Source of the DNA: Haematococcus lacustris
Taxonomy: Eukaryota; Chlorophyta; Chlorophyceae; Chlamydomonadales; Haematococcaceae
Direction: 5' to 3'
Assembly (NCBI GenBank): GCA_030144725.1
Contig: JASKMD010000008.1
Location: forward strand, 18,490,696-18,554,695
DNA: 64,000 nucleotides
Under the pieces are notes generated by a model. The model did not search any database. It saw only the letters and a list, made by a program, of their open reading frames with translations, and was not told the origin of the DNA. Both the position numbers and the translations under genes were made by a program. Below, in pieces: positions 29,540 through 42,700 of the stretch (position 1 is its first letter; every line of letters starts with the position of its first letter).

Positions 29540-30811
29540 GGCTATTGCTGCATGGAAGCATGGGCAGACATGGCACTCCTGCATGGCCCATGCTGCCTTA
29601 AACTGAGCTCTTGCATGGTCTATGCCAATCCTGACTTCTTGACTATCTAGACGGCGCCACTAGCCTTGGACTGGCCGGGTGGGAGGTGAGGGGTCTGACG
29701 GTGTGCCATGCAGCTTATCATGCAGAACGAGTCATGCAAGCGCATCATGGGCACGAACACACACAAACCCGTCATATTGCTTGACATCGCTGAGTGCGTG
29801 GAGGTAATGCACGCACTGACAGTGGACCAGGACGAATGTTGTTGCTTGTTGTCACGAATTGACTGGTGAGGGTGAAAAGCGTTGTGTTGTTTGGACTTGC
29901 ACCACATGACATGCACTGCCATGCATGCGCGCATAACCATGGCCACAATCCCATCATGTAACAATATAAATGGTTGGCCAAGCCTGCTTGTCCAGGCTGC
30001 TGGCACCCTCCAGAATACTCCAGCCTATGATAGTGATGATGCATTCGACGAAAGTATATGATGCAATTGCATCATGCAATCGACTCAACATTGTGTGTCA
30101 TTGTCTTGGCTCATTGCCAGATGCTGGCCAAGTGTCACATTGCTCAAGGCACTGTCTTGCTTTGCGTGCCTGGCCGTTACTAATTGTACATCATGCTGAT
30201 GTTAACACCTGCAACAGACCCGAACAGATGATGATTATAATAGCAACACCCTCAACCTGAGCAGCTACCCTGGCGGTTTCTATCCGACAAACCCGAGCAG
30301 AGCGCCATGCTTGCTTCATCTCAATCCTGACGCCGCCCACACCCTAGCCCTAGTCAGGGGCCCTAGATCCTAAACTCTACACCATCCTTCACTATTGAAG
30401 CCAGGCTGCCAAACTGTTTCTTTCACTGCTACCTATCCCATGATCATCGTCAGGTCCAGCACTGCATGGCCTGCTATGATGATGATGGCATGCTATGGCT
30501 GGCATGGCTCCGGTCGCTCGGTTACTTGATGGCTTACACCGCTTGTTTCGTTAAGCTGGCCGTCAGCCGTGGAAGCCTACATGACGTAGCATCCCGGCAC
30601 CCGACGTCGTTGTCACTTACTGCTTCAACGCTTGTAACATGCTGATGCCTGCGAGAGCGGCAGCTGAGTAGCGGTAGTGCCGCCAAGAAGAATGGCCGCA
30701 GATGTTCGCCGAAAAGAGTATAGCGGGTGCGCCATCCGAGGCAAAAACAGATGGCTGCGTTTTCACCGCGGACTGTTCGCCTAAAGGCGGCGCGTGCGAG
30801 GCGGCCCAACA
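29540..30811. other. intergenic region between convergent genes, with candidate poly(A) signals
   Basis: No protein-like frame. TGTAA, the usual green-algal polyadenylation signal, occurs on + at 29957-29961 (418 bp after the DUF1295 stop). It occurs on the - strand at 30534-30538 (about 275 bp after the stop of the minus-strand gene). The region is AT-richer than its surroundings. Confidence 0.5.
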
Positions 30812-33800
30812 CTAGTCTAGGTCATCGATGATGCTTGGACCTTCACCCGCTTCGGCGTTCGCCGCCGAGACTCCGTGCTGCTGCACCGCCAGGCTGAGGG
30901 CCGCCAGCTGTAGCTGAGCTAGGTGCGCCATGGAGTAGCCCGCGAGGTGCGGACCCGGACCCATCGCCACGCCGTCGTCCTCCTCCTGCTCGCCCTCCGG
31001 CGTGCGGTAGAAGGTCATGAACACGAGACCCTCCTGGCCGCCAGAAAAGACAAGGAGAAGGACACGCTTCGCCCGGCAGGTGTCTGGCAGTACGGGCAGT
31101 ACAGGCAGCAGTACCACCGGGCGCCCCCTTCCTTCCCTCCCCTTCCTCCCCGCCTCCTCCCCGCCTCCTACTCCCCTCACCTCGTCCTCTACCGACCCGG
31201 CATCAGTACGGATGATCTCCACAGACCAGCCCACTGCCGCCCCTTGCTTGACCCACATCGCCAGGTGCAAGCCATGTACTCGCATGGAACGCAGGACGAA
31301 ATTGAATTGCGGCAGCCCCGCTTGGGCACCTGGTTGGGGTGGCGGCAGGGGAAGGCCCTCCTCGTCCTCACCCCGCCCTTCTCCCAAAGACAAGCACACG
31401 GTGAACTGCTCAAGACTTGTGGCGGTCAGCTGCCTGCATGCCGCACAGCAGCAGGGGGAGCATGGAGAACAGTTGGGTAAGTGCAGAGGGAGGTGGGAGT
31501 GGTGTTCAGGAGGGCAGGGGCAGCTGCGCGCTAGGCCCTGCACAGGGGGCTGTCAAAGTGGGCAGGAGCAGGGACAACAGGAGGGTGGCCGTGAAGCAGC
31601 AGTGCAGAAGCGGCGGTGGCGGCAGCAAGCAGCAGCAAAGCAGCAGGGGGGCAGCAGCAGCAGGGCAGCAGGGCAGCAGGGGCAGCACTGGGGAGCCCGA
31701 CAGGGGTTCGCTGGCAACAAGGCACCTAGCCTTGAGGCTGAAGGCCTGGTCCCCTAACACTGTCACCTGAACAAGGCAGGGATGGAGGGCACGTCTGCAT
31801 GCACCTCCACTCCTCCTGGGCTCCTGAGGGGCAGCAGCAGCAGCAGCAGGAAGCCAGCAGGGGGGTTGCAGCAGGGGCAGGGGCCCAGCCGGGCAGCAGC
31901 GAGTGAACAGGACGACGGGCATCAGAGGGCTGAGCACGACCCATAGCGAGAGTTGAGGCATGTTGTCGGATGTGGGCAGGGGCACTGCAGGGGCTGTCAG
32001 TCAGGTGCATCCTCGCCTGAGGCACGGCCTCAGCCCTGGAGCCCCAGCAGGCTGCCTGAGGCCTGGCACCTCCACTGTGGATTACAGTGCTAGAAACATT
32101 GAGTGCCACCTGGCCTCACACCTCTCACTTTCCCTACCTTTCCTTCCTCACCTCCTCACCTCCTCACCTCCTCACCTCCTCCCCTCCTCCCCTCCTCCCC
32201 TCCTCCCTTCCTCCCCTCCTCCCCTCCTCCCCTCCTCCCCTCCTCCCCTCCTCCCCTCCTCCCCTCCTCCCTTCCTCCCCTCCTCCCCTCCTCCCCTCCT
32301 CCCCTCCTCCCCTCCTCCCCTCCTCCCCTCCTCCCCTCCTCCCTCCCACCCAAACCATGAGCAGGCCACCAGGTCCATGCAAGGGGGTCGCACCTGATGT
32401 GTAGGTCACGGGCCACCCGGGCCCAGGCCAGCAGGTCCACCTTGCTGAGGGGCAGATGCGGCTCGCTCACACTCTTGTCCGTGCCAATATGCACCGTCAT
32501 GCCCACAATGTGGCCTGCACAGCACAGCAAAGCCACGCCCAGCACCCGCCACTGCGGTCACACCCAGCCCCAGGTGTGACCAGCCTGCCCACCCGGCAGC
32601 CCTGCTAGACCCTCCTGTACCTGCCACTGGGTGCAGTGAGGCACAAGAGGATGAACAGGACATTCAGGGATGTGGAGGAGGCCAAGGCCGTTGCAGCCTG
32701 AGGAGGCACCCCCACCCCCACCCCCTCCCCCTCCCCCTCCCCCTCCCCCTCCCCCTCCTCACTCACTCCTGTCACCCTATAATACCCCAAGTCACCCTGA
32801 GTCACACCTGTCACTTTGAGCCCCCTTCTCTCACACCTGGCGCCATCAGCTCATCCACCCCCAGCCTGCCCAGCGGGCTGCGCCTGCTCTCCGGCACATC
32901 CACCACCTTGAGCACGAAGCCTGGCCGGACGCCCGGCAGCTGCGTCAGGTCCAGGGCGTGGTACCCGCTCAGGCGCAGGCTCCACAGCTCAGTGAGGTTA
33001 GACACGCAGCTGGCGCTGAACACTTGGTCAGGGTGGCCAGCAAAGAAGGTGGCCTTCACCACGCTGACGGGGAGGAAGGGGGACTGCCAGCCGGGCCGGG
33101 GGGAGGGGAGGGAGCCGGTGCTTTGTGCTGAGCTGGGGCCAGGGGCAGCAGGGGGTGGGGGGTCCTGGGCTGAGCCGGGTGGCTGATTCTGGTGAGAGGG
33201 GATGGGAAAGGATGAAGGGGGAAGGGAGGGGGAGGGGGAGAGGGGGGTGGAGGGGGAGGGGGAGGAGGAGGAGGAGGGCCCTGGGGGAGTCTGTGGGGGT
33301 ACCCCAGGCCCTGCCGGCCTTCCCCCCCTGGCCCCTACCCCTACCCCTGCAGCCGTCCTCCCTCTCCTACCCCCTCTCCCTGGCCCTTTTCTCTCCCCCT
33401 GCTCCTGTGTGACCTCCCCCTGGCAGGGTGTGACCCCCACGTCCTCAAGTGTGACCATGGAGATCTTGGTGAGGGCGAGGTAGGGTGCCAGCATGGCTTT
33501 CAGCTGTGCTGCACTGCACTGGGGGGGCAGCAGCAGGAAGTTGACCTTGTGCAGGTGCGGGCCAGAAGCTGCCTGGAAGCTGGGGGCGGACAGCAGCAGG
33601 TGCTGCTGCGTGGCTGCAGCCAGCAGTGGGCAGCCTCCTCCCTCCGCAGTGCTCTGACCACCAAGGGCACTGCTACTGCTGCTGCTGCTGCTGCTGCTAC
33701 TGGTATGGCTATGGCTTGGCTGGCAGCTGACCTCGCTGCTACCACCCCCCTCCCCCCTGCCTCCAGCCCCCCCACTGCCACCCTCACCCTCCCCTGGGTC

Positions 33801-34735
33801 ATGAAGCCTGGGGGCGCTGGGCTGGGCACTGGCTGCCGCCTCAACACAGCCGGGGCTGGGGCCTGGGTGCTCCTCCCCCCCTCCCTGCCCTGGAACCCCC
33901 CCTTCCTCCCCGCACTGGAGCAGGGTCTGGCCAGCAAGGGGGGCACCTGCGCCTTGCAGCCCTGATGCCGGCCAGGGGCCTGCCGCCGGACCCTGGCCCC
34001 CCTGACCTGCCTGCCACGCCCCCTGCGACTGCTCCATGATGTCGGGGGGGTAGGGCCAGGGCCGGAAGACCAGGCTATGCACCGCCCGGCTGCTCTGCAG
34101 GAGGTGGGGCAGCTCAGCTGACAAGCTAAGGCCAGACCACCCCCCCTCCCCCTGGCCACCCCCCACGCGCCCTCCCCCCGCCCCTGCCCCCACCCCCTGC
34201 CCCTGCCCCATGTGCCTGGCCCTCCCCCGCTGTTCCGCCACCCGGCAGCGGGTCCTGCGCCCCACCACTTGCCCAGCGGCCTGCCTCCTGAGCCCCTGGC
34301 CCCCTAGCTGCTGCTGCTGCTGCTGCTGCTGTCCAGGCTGGCGGGTGGGGGGGTGGGTGGCGCTCCGGGTCCGCCTGGTCCAGCTTGAGCTGCAGGGGCT
34401 CGCGCGGGTCAAGGTGCCGCCTGCTCAGCCGCACCTCACGGTCATGACCTGGGCGAGCTTTGCCTGCAACAGTGTGGCGGGTGGTACTCACAGGGGCGGG
34501 GGCAGCGGCGGGGGCGGGGGCAGGGGCAGGGAGTAGAGTGCAGTGGCCTCCAAGCTGCCTTGCCCACAGGCGTGGTGAGCCCCTTACCTGTGGTGAGCAA
34601 GGGAGGGGCGGCCCACACGGCCAGCCCCAGCCTGTTGCATGGGCCCTGCCAGGCTGTGTCAGACTCCCCTCCCCCCTGGCTGATGGTGTAAGGGGAGGTC
34701 TTAGCCATCATGCAGCTGCGTGTAGGGCCAGCCGC

Positions 34736-34773
<38 letters not shown>

Positions 34774-37700
34774 CGCCCTCCACAGAGTCGCTGGGCAAGG
34801 CTTCGGCAGGGGCTGCTGCCTGGTCAAAGGCTGGGGCGGTGGAGGGAGGCAGGGTGGCATAGGGGGGGCCCCGGCTGGTGAGGGGGTGCAGGGGTGTGTG
34901 TGGGTGGGTTTGCTGCCAGCCCTGGATGGAGCGGGCGAATGCGGTGATGACCTGCGTGGGGCGGCGGAGGGGGCAGCTAGGAGGGCGGGTGGAGGGATCT
35001 GGATATGCTGGATGTGTTTCAAGGGCGGTGGGGACCCCCCCCCCTTTCGAACCGCTCGCAACAAAATGAGTGATGTCCTCTGATTTTACAATTTGAAAAC
35101 TTTACAAACAAACCCCTTGCTAAGCTAAGCGATGCAAGGATGAAGGTGCAGGTCTTGTCAGGCATCCCAGTGGGCAGGGAATAGAGCATGCCAGCAGGGA
35201 TGGGATTTGTGGCTTTCGAGGGTTGCCTGACGGACCTGTGTGGTAGTGGAGGGAGAGCTTCCCCTCGAGCCCAACCCTGTGCCACGTTGAATGGGGTTAG
35301 GGGCATGCCAGTCAAACCTCATGCCAATGATACTGACATTTGATACTTGCGTTATACCTGCATGACGCTGACCCATCATACTTAACGAACATCATGGTGC
35401 TTTCAAGCGCATGAAAAGACACACTGAAGACATGAACTCTTGGTCACATTTTCTCACTCTCACATCACACCCAGGTCACACTAACACGTTCAGGACCCCA
35501 CCTGGTTCGGAGCCACTTCATCGTAGACCATCTCATCATCGCTGTCCTCCTCCTCCTCCTCCTCCTCTTCCTCCTCCTCCCCCACACCCCCCTCCCCATC
35601 GCTGCTGCCCCCGCCCCCTCCCCCCTCCTCACCCCCCTCCCCATCCTGACCCCCTGAGGGCCTGGCATCTGAGGGGCCAGGCTTGCGGCCCCTGCCCGCC
35701 TTGGCTGGGGCATGAGGTCTGCCACAGCTCAGGCACATGTTGCTGGAGATGCCACAGACGGCAGAGGAGGAGGAGGAGGAGGAGGAGGAGGAGGAGGTGG
35801 AGGGGGGCTCAGGCACCTGCTCACCACTCTCCTCTTCATGCCCCTCCTTGACCGCGTGCTGCAAGCCTGATGTGCGTCAACAACCAGCACCACAGACAAT
35901 ACCACCGTCAATACCGCGATCATCATCGCAGCCCCCAGCCCCATGCCCTGCCCTTACCCCTGCCCCTGCCCTTGCCCTTGTCCCTGCCCTTGCCCTTGTC
36001 CCTGCCCTTGCCCTTGTCCCTGCCCTTGCCCTTGTCCCTGCCCTTGCCCTTGTCCCTGCCCTTGCCCTTGTCCCTGCCCTTGCCCATGTCCCTGCCCTTG
36101 CCCTTGTCCCTGCCCTTGCCCTTGTCCCTGCCCTTGCCCTTGTCCCTGCCCTTGCCCTTGTCCCTGCCCTTGCCCATGTCCCTGCCCTTGCCCTTGTCCC
36201 TGCCCTTGCCCTTGTCCCTGCCCTTGCCCTTGTCCCTGCCCTTGCCCTTGTCCCTGCCCTTGCCCTTGTCCCTGCCCTTGCCCTTGTCCCTGCCCTTGCC
36301 CTTGTCCCTGCCCTTGCCCTTGTCCCTGCCCTTGCCCTTGTCCCTGCCCTTGCCCTTGTCCCTGCCCTTGCCCTTGTCCCTGCCCTTGCCCTTGTCCCTG
36401 CCCTTGCCCTTGTCCCTGCCCTTGCCCTTGTCCCTGCCCTTGCCCTTGTCCCTGCCCTTGCCCTTGTCCCTGCCCTTGCCCTTGTCCCTGCCCTTGCCCT
36501 TGTCCCTGCCCTTGCCCTTGTCCCTGCCCTTGCCCTTGTCCCTGCCCTTGCCCTTGTCCCTGCCCTTGCCCTTGTCCCTGCCCTTGCCCTTGTCCCTGCC
36601 CTTGCCCTTGTCCCTGCCCTTGCCCTTGTCCCTGCCCTTGCCCTTGCCCTGCCTCTTCCGCCTGGTATCAAGGCAGCAGCACCACCAATACCTCGGGCTG
36701 CCAGTCCTCCACTTCCACCTTGTCCGCCGCTGCCGCTGGGTTCGTCACCTCCCCCTCCTCCTCCTCCTCCTCCTCCTCCTCCTCCTCGCCCGCCCCAGGG
36801 GGCAGGCCTGAGCCTCCCACTCAAAGGCTGGCTCACCAGCACTCGAGCAAACTTCAACCTGAAGGGGCAGCGACAACAGCACTTGCTGCAGCTGGACAAC
36901 TTGCTGCCCCTGCCCCTGCCCCTCCGCCTCCTCCTCTCTCGCCCGATACCCATGCATACATACCTCAACATCAGCAACGACATTTCCATGACACACAGGT
37001 CAGCCACCGCTGCCATGCCCTCCTCAGCCCAGTCGTGGCTGCGCAGAGCCCTCTTGCGCCCCGCTGCCGCCACAGCCGCTGCCACAGCCGCCTCAACCCT
37101 CTGCAGCGCCACAGCTGCTGGGCTGCTAGGGGGAAGGAGGGCCTTGCATCCACCGCCTGCTGCTGCTGCTGCTGCTGCTGAACCTGCTGCTCCCACTCCC
37201 TGGCCTGAGCATGGTTTGCCCGGGGCGGAATTGGACAGCATGCCGGAGGACCGGGGCCGTGCAGCAGCAGCAGCAGCAGCTGTCAGGGGTTGTGAGGGGT
37301 TGACTTGGATCTCAGAGGTGGTTGCCCGCCCTGCAACCTGCCCAGCCGCCTTTGGCAAGGCCGGCTGAGAGGGTGCTGCTGGGGGGACATCATGGCAGGA
37401 ACCAGCATCCCCTGTGGCCCTGCTGCCTGTGGCGAGGGAGCCACTGCTGCTGCTGCTGCTGCTGGCTGCTGCACCTGTGTCGCTTCCTGCTGCCAGCCCT
37501 GCTGCTGACGCTGCTGGTCCCAGGGTCCTCGACTGCCCTGACCCAGACTCCAGCTCTGCCCCAGGACGCTGCAATGCTGCCTGCTCTGCCGCCGCCGCCG
37601 CCACCCCGCCGCAGCCGCAGCAGCCTGTGCGTCATGCAGCTGCCTAGCCAGGGCGGGGGGGACCAAGCTGGGGTACAGGTGGCGCGGCAAGCTGATGAAG

Positions 37701-38072
37701 ACGAAGGCGGCATGCACTGACAGCTCCGCCACCTGGCCTAGTAGGCTGTCCAGGCCCCTCAGGCGGACAGAGTAGGCCCGCAGGGAAAGGCACTGCACCA
37801 GGTGTCAGCCCCCAGGAAGGCAGGGGTGGAGGTAGCGGGGCGAGGCACGGCAGGGTGGAGGTGCGGAGGGGGGTGCTCAGCAGTGGGGCATGGGGTGGGG
37901 CTGGGAAAGGGCCCAGCATGGAGGGGGTGAGGGGGCAGGGGCGGGGTGAAGGCGGGGGTGGTGGGTGGTGCGAGGGTGATCCTAGGCAAGGGTAGCCTAG
38001 GTCAGGCCAGGCTATTCAGTGAGGGTGAGGGTGAGGGTGAGGGTGCGGGTGCGGGTGCGGGTGCGGGTGCGG

Positions 38073-38105
<33 letters not shown>

Positions 38106-39361
38106 CGTGTGCGTGTGAGGGGGCTCTTTGCCAGCGCAGGGCTGTGGGTGCTGGCCCCTCCACTGCCCACCCTCACCTGCAAGCCCATGTTGTACGGCAG
38201 TCGTGGCATGGACAGACGACTGGAGTGTGAGTCACTGGGGCATGTCCACATTAGGCGCCGGCAGCTGGGCGGCCAGGCCTCCAGGTGTCGTATGCTCATG
38301 AAGCCGGCGGCCAGCACCAGGTGGTTCAGGCTGGGCAGGCTGGCAATGCGGCGCACGTCAAACACAGCGGAGCCCCGGCCTGCTCGCCAGATCTGGTACA
38401 CAGTGGCAGGGTCGCACTGTGCATGGCTCAGTTTGCACAGCACAGCACAGCACAGCACAGCATAGCACAGCATAGCGCTACTGCTGCTTCCTTTGCCCCT
38501 GCCCCTGCTGCCCCTGCCGTCAGTCCTTACGGCACAGAGCACAGCCCAGCCCCTCCAGTCTCCCCCGCTGCCCTGCTCACCACCAGCTGCACGATGTTGG
38601 GGAAGGAGGTCGGACGCCAGGAGCCGTCATAGGGGGCGTCCACCAAGCTGACCAGGCTCTTGCCTGACCGCCGAACAAAATCCGGGTGCGACAGCAGCTT
38701 CACCAGCTGGGGCTGGGTGTGCTCAGGGTCGTGGTACTCCACCCCCCGCAGCAGCACTGAGCACAGCCAGCGGCAGGCTGGGGCAGGCAGCTGAGCGGGC
38801 AAACACACCCCGATGGGGCACTCTGCCAGGGCTGATTTCCACGCTCTGCACACGCGGCCTAAGTAGGCCACAGACTGGACCTTGCCTCGCAAGTAGCTGC
38901 AAGACAGGGGCAGTCAGGTGCATCCCTGTCCCCACCCCCTTGCTCCTCATCACCACCACCACCACCACCACCACCACCACTACCTCTACTACACTCATGG
39001 CATTGTACTGCCCAGCTTCTGTCCAATCTGCTGCAGCGCTGGTCAACTTGGTGGGTCACACACCTGGGGTGAGCAGTGGGGGCTGTCAACACGATGTCTG
39101 GGCACACAAAGGCAGCAGCAGCAGCAGCAGCAGCAGCATTGTGCAGCTGTGGGGCAATGTATGGGGTGGAGTAAGGTTGAGGTCGAGCATAAGCAAGGAC
39201 GGCTGCTTCAAGCACTGCTCAGCCCTTACTCAATACTCTAAGGCCCTTGTGCCGTTGTAGGCAAGTGCGCTGGCCCCGCTCTCACCAAATATCTGAACCA
39301 GAAGCACATCTGGGAGCATGGCCCAATCCCGGTCCACATCCGATGATGACAGCGACTCCAT
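30812..39361 (-). CDS. large F-box protein gene, multi-exon; partly unresolved
   Basis: Exon 1 (39361-39286) starts at ATG and encodes WAMLPDVLLVQIF. The next exon (38896-38581) gives YLRGKVQSVAYLGRVCRAW, together an F-box, the SKP1-binding part of SCF ubiquitin ligases. Further exons: 38416-38177 (leucine-rich, LPSLNHLVLAAG), 37792-36964 (Ala/Ser/Gln-rich), 36858-36837, 36718-36692, 35858-35502 (Ser/Gly/Glu-rich, EEEEEEEEEEEDSDDE), 34951-34588, 34463-?, pieces across 34130-32837, 32518-32404 and 31433-30812 (stop). Problems: the exon 1/2 phases differ by one base. There is also an unexplained frame change near 37650 and another near 34200, from missed introns or indels. Joining 35502 to 34951 is in phase, but two separate genes remain possible. 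Confidence 0.55.
32140..32345. repeat. (CTCCTCCC)n microsatellite in an intron of the minus-strand gene
   Basis: About 25 units of CTCCTCCC with occasional CTTCCTCC variants and a leading CTCCTCA block. It lies between the coding exons ending at 32404 and starting at 31433. Long frames through it are repeat artefacts. Confidence 0.8.
35955..36650. repeat. 18-bp minisatellite, about 38 nearly identical units
   Basis: CTGCCCTTGCCCTTGTCC repeats in tandem with only two or three ATG-containing variants (near 36085 and 36174). It lies in the interval between the exons ending at 36692 and starting at 35858 of the minus-strand gene, so probably in an intron. Because 18 is divisible by three, most reading frames stay open (PALALV, RARAGT, DKGKGR and others). 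This array explains the very long frames seen here on both strands. Confidence 0.9.
38020..38118. repeat. (GGGTGA/GGGTGC)n hexanucleotide array
   Basis: About 15 hexamers, alternating blocks of GGGTGA and GGGTGC. It sits in the intron after the exon ending at 38177 of the minus-strand gene. It resembles degenerate telomeric DNA but is not an end. Confidence 0.85.
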
Positions 39362-39785
39362 TTGTGCGATGCAACAGTGTGCGGTAGCCGCAGCCTCGCG
39401 TTACAGCCGAAATAAGTTGGAGTGGTTCTTATTCTGAAGGTATTACGCAATACAAGTCCCAGTGTCAGTGCCAACGCTTGGACAAAGACTGCGGCTTGGA
39501 GTGCATTATACCATGTATGCTGCCACATTTAAATCATTGGTATGCATTGAGTGCATCAGCAGCACATCATCTTGCCTGTCCTCTCTGTGTCATGAACCTT
39601 TGGCTTATATTTTGAGTTAAAAGGCTGCTACATGTGACGAAAGGATTTCAAAACATCTCAAATGTTCAATGCCTAGAGGCTGACCTGCCGTAGTCATGTT
39701 AGCGTGTAGAGAGAATACATAAGGACCCCTCGAATGGGGGCAGCTTGTGGGCGGGACGCCCTGGCTGGCGCGCAAGAGACTTATA
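39362..39785. promoter_or_regulatory. shared divergent promoter region of the F-box and copine genes
   Basis: The start codons of the minus-strand F-box gene (39361) and the plus-strand copine gene (39786) are 424 bp apart with nothing else recognisable between them. The DNA is less GC-rich than both genes. I cannot place a TATA box or a transcription start confidently. Confidence 0.5.
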
Positions 39786-42700
39786 ATGACGCCGCGCTGC
39801 GGGATCAAGAAAGGGCTGATGCAGCCAGGTGCGCGCGGTGCACTTGACACTGCAGTACGCCATGTCATCAACATTAGGCGACGCATCAAGTTGGACCTTA
39901 TCTGCAGAGAGGCGGCACAGGCAACAGCATTGGTCACTGGAGGCCTTGCGCACAGCTCGACAGTGAGTGAAAAATGTTTGCACGCATGTCCACGGCCCCT
40001 TTACCCCCCTGCATTTGTACAGGTTGAGCTGCGCTTTCAATGTACGAACCTCTGTCGGATGGACTTGCTCAGGTGACTGTCTGCAACAGATGCATTCTCC
40101 TGGGTGGGACCGCACTCTTGCAGTTTGTCCCGGCTGGCAGCACACATGACTGCTCTGTAGTGTCTCCACTTGTACTGGCTGTATCAACTCGCATGACCCT
40201 CTCTCTCGAGACTTCATTGGCAACAGTTACATTGGCAACAGTTACATTATCAACAGTAGCCTGTAGGGAAGGGAGGCAGCAGCACATGTGCCACACTTAT
40301 GTATGGGTAATTCCCGGTCGTGCCTTGCAGCAAGAGTGACCCCATGGCCTGTTTGTACGAGCTGGTCGATGGTGGCTGGAAGGAGCTTGGGCGGACAGAG
40401 GTGCAAAATAACAATCAAAGTGTGTGTGGCCCCTGGCCCCAAGCAAAGGCCTTGCCACCTTAGTGCCCAGCACTGCTTTGCCATTGTGGCATGAAACAGC
40501 AAGCCCATGTTCACCAGGGTCCAGCTGCAGCCTTGCAAGCAGCCAACGCTGCATTCCAGCAGGCAGGGCTGGGCAGGCAAGGAGGCAGGGTAGATCATCA
40601 GGCCTGGCTTAAAAGCCGAGGACAGGCTACATGGCTTGTCAGGCCACGCTGGCAGCTTGGCCCCATCACCCTGATGGGAACCAGGGAGCTGGTAGGCTCA
40701 GAGCCTGGTCAGGGGGTGGGCTTACTACTGTGGCTTGTGCAGCCTGGCTGAAGCAGCTTGTTGCCCAGCCTGCCTTAATGCACGCTCTGCTAGAAATTGA
40801 TGGCATGGTCGTGAGCTCATCCATGCCCAGCACCCACTGCTTTGTGCTGCTGACTGTGTGGCTGCAGGTCCCTTCTTCCACACCGCAATAAAGGTAAGCA
40901 GAGCCACGGCTGCCTCTGTCCACAGTACCCAAGGCCACAGCCTCCGGCAACCCTGCCCACCACCGCACCACCGCATCCTGCCCACAACTCCTGCAACCAC
41001 ACCCACTGACACAGCGCATAGTTTCCCTTGTTTCCAGGTCATGTACAGCTTCCAGCAGCCCACCCGCTTGAAGCTGGTGTTGGTGGACGTGGATGATGTA
41101 GAGAGCGCAGCGCATGTGGACCCCGCCGCCTGTGTGAGCAGCGCTGACTGTGCCTAACCTACACCCAGATGCGCCCAGCTAGGCAGGGTGGCGCCCCTAG
41201 AAGCCATGCTTGCATGACTTGGGTGGCGCTTGCTTGCTTGCTTGCCTGGCTGCAGGACCAGCTGGGCAGCCTAGAGTTTGACCTAGTGGAGGTGGTTACT
41301 CAGCCCAACCGCCAGCTGAGCCGGGCCCTGAGCAAGGCTTACCACCCTGATGTGGACTCCCAGGTGCCTGGTCAGGGGTGGAGGGCGATGATGAGCAGGT
41401 GCAGGCCATGGGCACCAGGCATGCATCAGGCTTGCTAGGATCAGAGTAGGTGCCGCGTGAGAGTACACAGAGACCTGCCTCAAGTCGACCACTTGTTTGC
41501 AAAATCCGTCATGGGTCCTTTATCACTGTCAAAACAGGTGGACAGTAAGAACTACTGTAGGCACACACTAGTGAAGGTAGGTGGACACACTTCTTTGCAA
41601 AACCATCATAACTCCTCTATCTCTACAACAAATTTAATAAATGCAACAAAAATGAACAAGAAACAGGTGGGCAGCACAGTTGTTCCCCTACTATTACTAC
41701 AGGGCAGGGGCTGTGTTATCTGTAATCCGGTTTGTTTGCATGCAGCAAGCATCCGGTACCACTACCTGATTCACTACCCCAACCCGCTTGCGAAGGCCAG
41801 GCAATCTATGATGGCATGAACACATGCTCTGATGTAGGCACACATACACATGCGGTGCACACGTGCTACTGTGTTACTGGCTGCTGGGCTAGGGCCTTGG
41901 GGGCTCGCTCTCGCAGCATCTTGAAGCCCAGTGCTGGGTATTCCTTGCCCTGGGCAGGAAGTCTTCCTCGGTGTTGCCACCTGCACAGCTCCAGTGGGCG
42001 CCACTTGCTCTCCCCTGCCCGCTGGAGGTTGAGGGCTGCGTTGCAATCCCTGTCCACCCACTTGCCCAGCTTCCCAGGGGTGGCCTGGGCCAGGTAAGGG
42101 CACCACATGAGCCCCCGCACTGGCGCCTCAAACCGCTTGCTCCAGGCTGACCGCAACGACGGGGTGACCACCTGATGAACCCTTCAGATAGCACTTGACG
42201 AACTGAATCCTCGAGTCGGCCGCCTCCTTCAGCTTAGCCTTACGCGCCCTCCCTTGTGGCGATACGGGGCCTACCCAGCCCAGGTCGTCAGGCTTGCCCT
42301 TGGGCTTTGGTTTAGGCTGCTTGGGATTGGGCTGTTTGGGCTCTTTCGCGCCCTTGCGCTTCTTGCCCTTCATCGCGCTCTGTAGTGTCTCCACTTGTAC
42401 TGGCTGTATCAACTCGCATGACTCTCACTCTCGAGACTTCATTGGCAACTGTTACATTGGCAACTGTTACATTGGCAAACAGTTACATTGGCAAACAGAC
42501 AACAGGTGGGCAGCAGCAGGCGGACAGTAGAGCTAGGCAAGTGCAGTGAAGAAGGGGCAACGGGAGTCAGGCACATAAGCAGGCATGGTAGCTCCTCACA
42601 GAATGGTATGCAGTGCGCTGCTGCCGGCCCCCATACCCTTCCCAGCCGGGGCTGTATTTCCATGCATCAGCATGCACACCAGGTCATGGGCCACCATGCG

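Noticed and set aside
32140..32345. A CRISPR-like or spacer-containing array
   Set aside because: The unit is a simple octanucleotide without spacers; none of the arrays in the window has the repeat-spacer pattern.
35877..37604. Very long frames on both strands over the 18-bp array (up to 575 codons)
   Set aside because: The repeat unit is divisible by three, so frames stay open trivially. Only the non-repeat part (about 36964-37600, minus strand) looks like real coding sequence.
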